64,000 bases of DNA from NCBI GenBank assembly GCA_905331475.1, contig CAJNYU010000003.1:124001-188000 (forward strand), read 5' to 3'. Below, piece after piece: positions 41,201-52,207 of the stretch. The position numbers and the translations under genes were made by a program. Under the pieces are notes generated by a model, which was given only the letters and a program-made list of their open reading frames with translations, was not told where the DNA came from and made no database searches. This DNA comes from Rotaria socialis. Its lineage: Eukaryota; Rotifera; Eurotatoria; Philodinida; Philodinidae. Positions within the stretch are counted from its first letter, which is position 1. The number at the start of each line of letters is the position of its first letter.

Positions 41201-44200
41201 CCGGTTTTCTCTCATATACTGGTCCATTCAATCAAGAATTTCGTACAATACTCATTAAACAATGGCGTACAGATATGACGAAACGTAAAGTTCCATTTTC
41301 TGAAGTAAACTATTTCATATCTCCATGATTTAAAATACAAAACGAATTCTGTTTTTTCTTCTTCTCTTTAGGATTTAAATATTGTTTCGTTTCTTGTTGA
41401 CAATGCAACAATTAGTGAATGGAATCTTCAAGGTCTTCCCAATGATGAATTATCTATTCAAAATGGTTTAATTGTAACATCAGCAGCTCGTTTTCCACTT
41501 TTAATTGATCCTCAAGGTCAAGGCAAAGCATGGATTCGACAAAAAGAAATAGCAAACGAATTACAAATTACTACACTCAATCATAAATATTTTCGAACAC
41601 ATTTAGAAGATGCATTATCACTTGGTAGACCATTAATGATTGAAGATGTTGGCGACGAACTTGATCCAGCATTAGATAATGTTTTAGAAAAGAATTTTAT
41701 GAAATCTGGTTCTACACTTAAAGTTAAAGTTGGTGACAAAGAATGTGATGTTTTACAAGGCTTTAGATTATATATAACAACTAAATTAGCTAATCCATCG
41801 TATACACCTGAAATCTATGCTAAAACATCAATTATTGATTTTACTGTAACAATGAAAGGTTTAGAAGATCAATTGTTAGGCATTGTTATTCAGAAAGAAA
41901 AAGCGGTAAGAATATCTTAATAGATATCGAGTCTACTAAATACAAAATTATTTTTGTAGTATAAAAGTTTGAATGATGATTATGGTTGTTTTGTTTTGTT
42001 TTATTTAGGAACTCGAAGCTGAACGTGTACGCTTACTCGAAGAGGTTACATCGAATAAACGTCGTACAAAAGAATTAGAAGACAATTTACTCTTTCGTTT
42101 AACATCAACAGAAGGTAAACGACAGTTTTCTTTTTTTCTCCCATACTTACAAAATAATCATTTTTATTTCTTAATATAGGATCACTGGTTGAAGATGAAT
42201 CTCTTATTCAAGTATTGGCTGATACAAAAGCAACATCAAAAGAAGTCAACGAGAAGCTTACCATTGCTGCTGAAACTGAAATTAAAATTAATGCAGCTCG
42301 TGAAGAATTTCGTCCTGTAGCAACACGTGGTTCTATCGTGTACTTTCTTATCGTCGAAATGTCTATGGTCAATGTAATGTATCAAACATCGTTGAAACAA
42401 TTCTTAGGTCTATTCGAAATTGGCCGGTAATTAATTTTTAGTTTTTTCAGTTGAACAAAAAACAAATGTATTTTTTTGTTTAGACAAAAAGCACAACCAT
42501 CACCCATAACAGTTAAACGTATTCAAAATATCATTGAATCGTTGACATATGAAGTATGGAAGTATTCATCGCGTGGCTTGTATGAACGGGATAAAAATTT
42601 GTTTACACTCTTGTTAGCACTTAAAATTGATATGCAAAAAGGAAATGTAAAATCATCTGAATTTCAAGTATTAATTAAAGGTGGTGCTGCATTAGATATG
42701 AATGCTGTTGAACCACGACCTGATAAAATGAAGAAATGGTTAACTGATATGACATGGTTGAATTTAGTTGAACTTTCAAAATTAGCACATTTTTCACAAG
42801 TATTAAGACAAGTTGTTAGTAATGATAAAGTATGGTACAATTGGTTTCTATCTGATGCACCTGAAGAAGTTACTTTCCCAGAATCCTATTCAACTAGTTT
42901 GGATACATTCAAAAAACTATTATTAGTTCGCTCATTCTCACCTGATCGTACATTACCTATGGCAAAGAAATACATTGGAGAATCATTAGGTTTTCAATAT
43001 GCTGAAGGTTATATTCTAAGTTTAGAAGCTATGTGGCAAGAATCTGACAAACGAACACCACTTGTTTGCTTTCTATCAATGGGTTCTGATCCAACAGATA
43101 ACATTTTAAGTTTATCTAAGAAACAAAATATTCCTTGTGGTACAATTTCTATGGGTCAAGGACAAGAAGTACATGCTCGACGCCTTCTTCAACAAAGTCA
43201 ACAAGAAGGCCGATGGATATTATTACAAAATTGCCATTTAGGTTTAGGTTTTCTTGAAGAAATGTTAGACACCGTATTACAAACTGAACAAGTACATGAC
43301 GCTTTCCGCTGTTGGTTAACAACTGAACCACATCCTCAATTCTCCATCAACGTATTACAATCATCTATTAAATATACATTTGAACCACCACAAGGTGTTA
43401 AAGCTGGTTTGAAACGTACATTTGGTGGTCTTACACAGGTCAATAGTATTTTTTTTTCGTTATTTTTATTAAATCAACTTTTTGTCTTGTTATTCTTTTT
43501 GTAGGAAGTTGTCGATGCCAGTACCTTTGTTGAATGGAAAATTATGTTATATGGTGTTGCTTTTCTTCATACAACTGTTCAAGAGCGTCGTAAATTTGGT
43601 CCACTTGGATGTATATTGAAAATTCACTCTAATTTCTAGAATTTTCTTAACATAATTCAAAATTTTCTTTCTAGGGAACATTCCATATGAATTTAATCAA
43701 TCAGATTTTTCAGCTACGATTCAATTTATTCAAAATCATATGGATGAAATGGGTTCGAAATGGAATGTATCATGGCCTACGGTTCGATATATGATTGGCG
43801 AAGGTAAATATATTTGTTATTTCTAATCTTTTGTTTTCTTATATTTCTTTCTTTTGTCTTAGTTCATTATGGTGGCCGTGTAACTGATGATTTTGATAAA
43901 CGCTTATTAAATACTTACACGCGTGTATGGTTTCTTGATAATATGTTTACTGATAAATTTGATTTTGCACCTAATTATAAAATTCCACGCTGTAAAACAA
44001 TTCAAGATTTCCGTACACATGTTGAATCAATGAGTTTATTCGATAGTCCAAATGTATTTGGTCTTCATCCAAATGCTGATATAACCTATCAAACAAATAC
44101 AGCTGATTCAATTTTAGCTACAATTGTTAATATTCAACCAAAAGATGCTGGTGCTGGTGGTGGTGAAACACGTGAATCAGTAGTCTATCGACAATGTGAT

Positions 44201-45195
44201 GATATGTTAAGTAAATTACCTGAAGATTATATTCCACATGAAGTTCGTGCCGCTCTACAAAAACAAGGTACACTACAACCGCTGAATATATTTTTAAAAC
44301 AAGAAGTTGATCGTATGCAACGTGTTATAACAGTTGTACGTAATACATTGAAAGATTTGAAATTAGCTATTGACGGTACAATTATTATGAATGAAAATTT
44401 GAAAGACGCTCTTGATAATATATTTGATGCACGTGTACCTGCAACATGGAGAAAAGTATCATGGGATTCTGCTACATTAGGTTTTTGGTTTAGTGATTTA
44501 TTAGATCGAAATCAACAATTTTTCACATGGGTATTTAGTGGTAGACCTCATGTATTTTGGCTTACGGGATTTTTTAATCCACAAGTACGTTTCAAATATT
44601 TGTATTGTTGATTATCAAATGAAAATTGTATTATTTAGGGTTTTCTCACTGCTATGCGTCAAGAAATAACACGTAATCATAAGGGTTGGTCATTAGATAA
44701 TGTCGTTCTTGCCAATGACGTATTGAAAATGGTAACAAAAGAAGAAGTAACACAACCACCAAGTGAAGGTGTTTTCGTCTATGGATTGAAAATTGATGGC
44801 GCTGCATGGCGTATGTCTCGTGAAAAAGGTGGACATTTATCAGATCCACCTCCGAAACAACTGTATTCAGATTTACCAGTAGTACATGTAAGTTCTTTTC
44901 AAAAAGCAAAAATACACAAAATGCTTTTATTTGTTTTCTTTGCTATGTATAGGTTTATGCTACAAATGAACCAAAAGCATTGGGTAATGCTTACTATACT
45001 TGTCCAGTATACAAGAAACCACGACGTACTGATTTAACTTTCATATTTACGTTATCGTTAAAGATCAATAATAACAATCCAGACTATTGGTAAAGATTTG
45101 TTTATTTTTTTGTTATTTTATAATATTCGTATTCTAAAATTGCTTTTTATTTTAGGTGTTTACGTGGCGTTGCACTTCTTTGCGATACAAAATAA
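26215..45195 (+). CDS. DNAH5: Axonemal outer-arm dynein heavy chain (DNAH5/DNAH8 class)
   Basis: Motor subunit of the ciliary outer dynein arm. About 60 introns, mostly 50-70 bp, split a protein of roughly 4,500-4,600 aa, normal for the family. Order seen: N-terminal DNAH5/8-type head ([14 protein letters not shown]), tail, linker, then AAA1 with [13 protein letters not shown] (about 35367; one intron splits the preceding GAPA) and Walker B CFDEFNR; AAA2 GPSGAGKT (about 36745); AAA3 GEQGTAKT split by an intron at about 37910-37978; AAA4 GVGGSGKQS (about 39253). The stalk coiled coil and microtubule-binding tip lie at about 40060-41250, AAA5/6 and the C-terminal domain follow, ending [14 protein letters not shown], as in DNAH5/8. 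The ATG follows an acceptor-like tatatag directly. DNAH5 versus DNAH8 cannot be separated by eye. No frame break was noticed. Confidence 0.96.
28535..29121 (+). other. Longest dynein intron (587 bp)
   Basis: Lies between TTTAG/gtatga and tttctag/TGAAAA in the tail-coding region, about ten times the usual intron length here. Three further long introns occur at 31202-31584, 34319-34745 and 35916-36156. I see no repeat, open frame or RNA gene in any of them. Confidence 0.7.
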
Positions 45196-46193
45196 ATAAC
45201 AGCAGCCGAAATTAAAAAAGCATTTTGAGATATTTTATTCTCCTTTTTACCTTGTCAAGCAATAGTGAGTTTTATTCATTAATAAAATATTTCTACCCGA
45301 AGTTTGTGTGTGTACTATATTTATATTTTTTTGTGTTAAAACATGAATAAAAATTTTAAAAAGTATGATGTTTAAGAGGCATTATACTTTGGATTAAAAT
45401 TTTAAGATTTAATCTAACTAGAGAGAGAGAGAGAGATAATTGAGCTTTTGTAATTTTCATATCAAATATTTCTCAGTTGATGCTATAGACTATTGAATGC
45501 AATGTTTGGCAAGTATGTGTAAAACTCAATCAAGAGAGTTTGAGTAAGATAATATAAATGTATCGGAGATGACTCTATAACACAGAGACTTGGAACTAAT
45601 GCAATTCTTTCATTTTTATCGTTTTTCATGCTTCAAAATGATTTCTCGAAAATTCTCAGTTCATTAGAATATCGAACTGTTAATTCTGAGATCATGCTTG
45701 TTCATCGTATGGTGAAAATTTCACATGATGCTGTATGCTTTTATTAAGCTGAAAGAAACGTATTGCTACAGCCTGATTGAACGTGCTAGATCTTTAACGG
45801 TAACGTTAAATAAGCAAAATCGAAGTAGATAATCTGCTTTTGATTTAAAGAAAACAAATGGGCTGCTGTGAAGTTTGATAAAACAAGGCAAGATTTCATT
45901 TCTAGAAATCGAATCAATTATTTAAAACTCATTGTAGTACAGAAAAAAAAATAAGTAAAACTATATGAGAGCAAAGAAGGCTCAAATACAAAAACGGCAA
46001 CAGAACAATATGACATTGTATTAGGAACATTTAAATAAAATAATTACTTTCAAATAATCACGATTAATTATTGTTCTTCAAAAATGAATCATAGTTAACT
46101 ACAAAAATGAAAATATGTGAACTACTTTTGAAAAAGAAAAAAGAAAACCGTTTTTCTTTCATATTTTTCTTATTCTTAATTATCATCTAATTG
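45196..46193. other. Convergent intergenic region
   Basis: Between the dynein stop and the convergent gene on the minus strand. It contains AATAAA signals after the dynein stop (about 45281) and a (GA)n tract at about 45421-45436. No gene seen. Confidence 0.55.
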
Positions 46194-49100
46194 TTATTGA
46201 TTTTCATAAGTTTTTGGCAATGGTACAAATGAATGACGATTAGGCTGTTGTGATTTAGATGTTTTTGCATATATCGTCGATGTACTCCTAGCTTTTGCTT
46301 GATTATTATTATTAAATCCCCCTTCGAACGAGTTATGCAACGGTTGATTAACATCAGCGTATCTATTTTCCTCCATTGAACGATCACTTCTACTGCGCAC
46401 TAATTTATGTTTTGTAGATTCGTTTGAATCATCTTTAACGATTGGTTCTTGCCATCGCACACCAACTCTTTTCAAAACTCCATCACTACTTAATTTTGTT
46501 TCTTGTTTCCAAGCTTCTAGTTTTAATATTGCGCTATGTAATTCAATACGATGGCGCAATAATTCCAGAAGTGCCACTCTATAATTTTTTGTTGTATGAA
46601 TCTAGAGAGAAATGAATTCTTAACAATAGAATAATTCATTTATTAATAAACAAACCAGAAGATAATCATGAAGAGTATGTTTTGTAATTTTTTCAAATTC
46701 ATTTTTGATTTTAGCCGTATCGATTTCACAACGCGAAACTATTATACGATTTAGATTATCATTATTAGTAGCGGTACCCTATAAGATGGAAAAAGAATAT
46801 TCTCTATAAAAGCAACTCTTGAAAATAATTTTACTTTAAAACTTTTTTTTAGTTCAAAAGCGAAAAATCTGGGCCGATTTCGAATAATACGAACTGAAAA
46901 TAAATCAAATGTAAATCATTTCATTTAAATGAATTTTTTTGTTTTTTTTAGATACCAATGGCCATAAGAATACGAGTAAGATCGCCTTCAGTGTGCATTT
47001 GTATAGCTTGTTCAATATCAATTTTAGCGAATTGTTGATAAGCTGCGAAAATTTTTTCCAATTGTTTGTTACTTTAATAAATAAAATTCCAACGAATGAA
47101 TAGGTAAAAAAAACACCGAGTTCTTTTATTCGAACTACAAAACACAAACAAACCTTCGATTGCATAGAAGCGCAATAAATGGTGATTGACTTCGTTTCCA
47201 TGCTGTTCCTGTTTCACTTAACTCCCGAGCATCTTTTAATACGGCATCGTCATCAATATAATTATGTTCCGGACGATCCACTAGCATCATTGAGAGAAAT
47301 AGTTTCTTTGCAGGTGTATCTCGATCGGTAATTAAATCTTGTTCAAGTGTATTTTTGAATACTAGAAAATATAGATTTAAAAAGTTGAATGCGTTTCAGA
47401 ATTCAAAAAAGAAAAATAACCAATCTTCATGTACATTTTTTATAGCGATTTCGCACTGTTTGAATATGTTGACTTGGTCGACTAAATAATATTTCTGCAA
47501 GAATACTTTCATCCATCATTGCTGTTTTTAATATTCGTCTTAGTTCAAAACAATCGCGATCAACAGCTGATAATAATAATATTCTTAAAAGTCTACTTAA
47601 TGCATCATCTTTTATGTGTTCAAGAGCATCGCCAAGATTCTAGAAAGCAACAAACGTAAAACAAAAACAGAAGATTTCTAAAAAGAACGCCATATTTTAA
47701 GCACATACTTGATTAAAAAGTTGTTTATATCTATCTCGAATTTCTAAACGTTGATCAACACTTCGATTACAAAGTATGTTTATAATAGGTACTTCTTCTA
47801 TATGAGAATTAGTTAATAATATGTATAAGTGATTACAATCTAAATAAACACAAAAAATATAAAGTTTAGTTTTTACTATTAATTTTTCGAACCTTGATCA
47901 ACATTGAAATCAGCAAATCTTGTGAGTGTACCTTCCTCCTTTAAGTAAATAGATTAATTAAGATTATTTTTTAATATATATATATATATATGTATATTCA
48001 ATACCAATGATTCTTCGTTTTGAATCATCGATGAATCATGTGGAATTTCTTGATGATTTGATTTACTTTCAGTGATTGTTGGTAACAACTGCGGTGGTGG
48101 TAGTAATGCAATTTTTTGTTCATTATTTTCAGTTTTTGATTCGTTCCATGACAATCGATATGGTACTTTAAGACTAGGCGAATTAATTGATGGTAATGAT
48201 GAAGTAAGCTCATGAATAGTTGATCGTTTCTTATAATATTGGTCTGATTTTTGTGTTGAATGATGATTAAGTTGTGCTTTATACATTTCAATTTTCTGTT
48301 TAAACTCCGCTCGATCACGTAAAGCTTCTTCGAGGTTTCGTTCACGTTCTCGTAATATTTGTTGAATCGTTTCTAATTTTCGTTTAACATTTGTTCCGTA
48401 ATCTTTTTTTTCAACTGCTATTCGTCGTTCTAATTCATTTATTTTCAAAGTCATTTCGTTCACATTTGCTTGCGTAGTCTCTATTTGTAGCTTAGTGTCG
48501 TTGTTCTCCCGTAGGTGTTGTTCTAATTTAGCACGATGCTCTTTTGTTACATTTGATGTTGAAGCCGATTTACACATTTCAAAATGATATAATTCATATT
48601 CACTGTTTCGATGTAATTCTTCTCGGTAAACATCAAGTTTTTTTTCATATTCGCTACGTATACGTTGAACTTCATCATTTAATTGATCAGTGAAATGCAG
48701 CCATGCTTGTTTACATCCGATTTCTGTTACATTGATTGACTTTTGAAGGTCATCAAGCGCTGTTAAATGAACATCTTCTTTGGCTATTTTTTCCGTTGCT
48801 AATACTTCTCTTTCCATATGTAATGTATGTTGAGCAAACATTTCTTCGTCGAGTTCATAACGTAAACGAACTTTTCGATCTTGTAATGTTTGATTTTTTA
48901 ATAAATAAAATTTATTTTCCTCATCAAAGTGATGTAGTCGACGTTGAAGAAATTGACATTCAGCATTATTTTGTGCTATTTTACGTTCATACTCAAATAA
49001 TTCTTGGCCATACTTATTTCGTTTTGATAATAATTGTTCATATTGACTGTCGCTAGCTTTTGTTACTTTAGTTGCTTCATGGCATTTTTTTTCTACAGTA

Positions 49101-49609
49101 GATTTTTGCTCTAAAGCTTCACGAATTATAGCTTTTGCACTTTCAATTTCTGTTTTATACATTTTTTCAACAATTGAACCATTTTCGTGACGATGTTTTT
49201 CAAACCATTGTATCAATAGTTCTAGAAAATGATTATTTGATAATAAACTAGAATGTCGTAATATTGTATTGCCAAGTATTTCAGTTACTTGCGATAATTC
49301 ACGTTGTTCATCAATAATACGCTCACCGTTAATACTATGCAATGGTGATATAGTTGAAAATGTTGAATTTTGTACGAGCGATGCAAGACCATGAGTTTTT
49401 GCAGCCACTGGATAATTTGATCCATTCTTTGGCCAACCTACTTTGCGTAATGCTCCTTGGGGATCGTTTGAAGTACTCGGTTTAATAACGCGTGGTATAA
49501 TATATTTAATAATTGTTTTTGAATCATGTGGTGGTGCCGATGTGATTCTATCATATTCATGTGGTTTATACATTGTATCAACAAGTTTTACTTTTGTATT
49601 CGTCGCCAT
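46194..49609 (-). CDS. Intermediate-filament-like rod fused to four annexin repeats
   Basis: Nine exons join with consistent phase: 48005-49609, 47893-47938, 47709-47839, 47435-47639, 47154-47361, 46956-47071, 46835-46893, 46656-46778, 46194-46601; total 966 aa. Residues about 105-448, all in exon 1, form a long coiled coil resembling an intermediate-filament rod: a coil-1B-like block (YEQLLSKRNKYGQELFEYER...LQRRLHHFDEE), a coil-2-like block, and a degenerate rod end (NLEEALRDRAEFKQKIEMYK). From residue about 536 four annexin repeats follow: GTLTRFADFNVDQD start; DQRLEIRDRYKQLF; HIQTVRNRYKKLF; and a clear fourth repeat, NNDNLNRIIVSRCEIDTAKI then IKNEFEKITKHTL. The canonical K-G-x-G-T calcium loops are degenerate in every repeat. 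A basic, Ser/Asn-rich tail of about 115 aa ends the protein. Role unknown; a membrane-tethered cytoskeletal filament protein is an inference. Confidence 0.85.
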
Positions 49610-50270
49610 TTGTAGTGAAATAAACGTAACTCTTTTTTACACCACCTCAAACACGGTGTTATCAATAGACTGATAACAGGATAACCTTTTTCGGTCTCCC
49701 GTTATATTTGTACACAGCTACAAAAAGTACTATTTTGGCTGTTTATGTTGATTTATCTGTTCTTCTTTCGTGCAGCCACTACCTTGAGTTGTTATGTAGT
49801 TTGCGGTTAAATTATTTGCATTCCTACTCGAATTGTAAAAAACAGTGCTTCTATTTGGTGAACATAACATTGAAGAAGGATCAAAAACGTCGTTTTTATA
49901 TTTGAAACTTTTTTAAAATAGAATTATTATCTATCTAGCCTTGATCATTTTCTTATGTGATTTATTATCGAAAGGGATGCATGTCGGAATTAATTTATAA
50001 AGCATTTTAAACTAATACTGAAAAAAGAATCATCATTATCATTAGACGTATCTTTATTCACCAATATCATGTATTGCAGAACATACATAGGCATAATCTT
50101 TTGAAATAAAACAATAGATAAGGTAAGTTCTTAGTAGGAAGCAAATATACATCAATAATAATAAAAAATTCTAAAATTCCAAATAAATAAAATAGAGTTA
50201 CCTAAAACATATCTTACAAAATATATTATGCAAGCGTGTTTCTATTATTCCAAAACAGTTTATCTGATTA
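49610..50270. other. Intergenic region
   Basis: Upstream of the rod-annexin gene and downstream of the esterase pseudogene, both on the minus strand. AT-rich; no gene or repeat recognised. Confidence 0.5.
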
Positions 50271-52207
50271 TCATTTTTGTACGCTAGTTATCAAGTTAAA
50301 ATGAAAAGAAAAAAGAAAGTTCAAAAGTAAACTAAATTGCAAGCAACGTAGTTTATTGCTATTCGATGGTGTGCTGACAGTCGTAATTGAATTAATAGTT
50401 GTAGTCAAATTAAATGTTTGACTGGAATTAGATGTTGTTGTAGAATTAACAAAAAAACATTTGTTTCCTACTGTACAAGTAACATTCAAACCAACGTATT
50501 CGCCAAAAACGCTAACTTGTACGGCAGATACAATATCACAATTGGGATACACTCCAGTTGAGCTGGTGATGGTCATGTTTTTATCGAGTACTAAGATCTG
50601 ATCTATGTTAGACGAATACGTATTGAGACCATATTAAATTAACATTACCGTTCGGTTGACGTTTTGTAATCATATTTGTCCAATATCGACGAACAGTTGT
50701 TGCTAAAGGTAGTTCGTCGGACTTAAAAATAATATTTCCACAGAGTGAAGCAGTTAATGTTTGAAATAAACTAAATAGTTCAGCTGAATGATATGCACCT
50801 GGCCACATAATTAAATTAGGTGTTGTCAACCAAACATATTCTGGTGCATGATTGTATGTATACAAATATGTCGGTTGTCTAGACATGTATCCAGCCGTAC
50901 GACGACTACTACAGATATGCATCTCTTGAGATAATAATGCCACAAATGCTTGTGAATAATTCCCACTGAATTGATTTGGAGTATATATATATAGTGCTTG
51001 AATTTCGGAATGATTATACGTCATAATTGGTAAAATGGGATTTAAATAATCTACAGTACTGATTGGTGGATGATAATAATCTTCGTAGAGAGTACGCAAG
51101 ACAAACTCATCATGATTGACTCCTATTGATATGGGTACTTGATTAACTGTTCATAATAGAAATGCTTGCAGTGGATGAATTGGTATTTCGAATTCATCAA
51201 CAATTAAATAAAGCGGAATAGTTTGACTAACTTTTTCTTGATCTCTAAATGCCAATTATGCCGATATTGGAATAGCAACATTTCCGATAGAATTGACCAG
51301 TAAAGTACCATTGATAGCACGGAGACACGCTAGTTGTTAAACTGTACTATTCATATTACATCCAACAAGTGATGCAAGATTCTGTGTTGTTGAATAAGCA
51401 AATGATTTGTCACGCAAATAGATAAGAGTATCACACGATCCATTGTCTAGTATACCAGCATGAAATAAACTAGCTGATAATGGGGATACTATATGAATGC
51501 AAACTGGACGAGAACCAGCTGATTGACCCATCAGAGTAACTGAATTTTTATCGCCTCCAAACTGTGCAATATTATCACGAATCTATGTCATTGTCATACG
51601 TTGATCAGTAATGCCTTGATTGCCTATAGTCTGACCGCTCTCATCTAACAAAACCAATTGAGAAAAAAATCCCATTAGGTTTAATCGATATTGAATGCTG
51701 ACCATGATGAAGGAGTTTTTTTTCATTTATAGCAGCATTCGTCCAACTAAGTCCATCATAGATTACTTGTGTTGCACTTCCTTCTATGAATGCTCCACCA
51801 TGAATCCATAACATTACAGGGTAACCTGCTGACGAAGTCGATGGCTTTGTAGGTGCCCAAACATTTAGATGCAAGCAATCCTCATCAGTTGGGCCTAAAA
51901 TCAATCCTTCACGATTAATTTGTAGGCATGATGGACTATAGTTAGTGGCATTTTGTATTGTGCCGTGTTGACTATCTGTCATAACATATGGTTGAGCCTT
52001 TAGCCATCGAAATGCATCAATAGGTGGAGTTGCATAAGGAATTACAATCCAAACATTTGTCTGGCGAATAGTAAAACCGGCAAATTGACCAGATGTTGTA
52101 GAGACAACAGGGGAAGCAATAGATTCATTAGCAAATAAATAGAGATTACCGTTTAATCCAATGGCAACTTTTAAGAATGAAATATATAATATTCAAAAAC
52201 GAAACAT
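50271..52207 (-). pseudogene. Type-B carboxylesterase / cholinesterase-like pseudogene
   Basis: Remains of an alpha/beta-hydrolase of the carboxylesterase-cholinesterase family. Reading the minus strand gives a signal-peptide-like start (ATG at 52207), EDCLHLNVWAPT, VMLWIHGGAFIEGSA, VSIQYRLNLMGFF, the nucleophile site LMGQSAGS, and a C-terminal Ser/Thr-rich stretch ending in a hydrophobic tail typical of GPI anchoring. It is broken: TGA at the fifth codon (about 52193), a frameshift in an eight-A run (about 51714-51722), TAG where Trp is usual before IRDNIAQFGGD (about 51585), TAA before QLACLRAING (about 51337), TAA (about 51258) and TGA (about 51148), and a second frameshift near 50610. It has no introns, unlike its neighbours. 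Five stops and two shifts make sequencing error an unlikely explanation for all. The intact ancestor was probably a surface-anchored esterase. Confidence 0.88.

Noticed and set aside
48025..48345. 106-codon minus-strand open frame within the rod-annexin gene
   Set aside because: It is an out-of-frame shadow of exon 1; the rod frame is longer and coherent.
50271..52207. Stop codon reassignment or multiple short esterase genes instead of a pseudogene
   Set aside because: All neighbouring genes use the standard code with TAA, TAG and TGA as terminators, and the stops fall inside conserved family blocks together with frameshifts.
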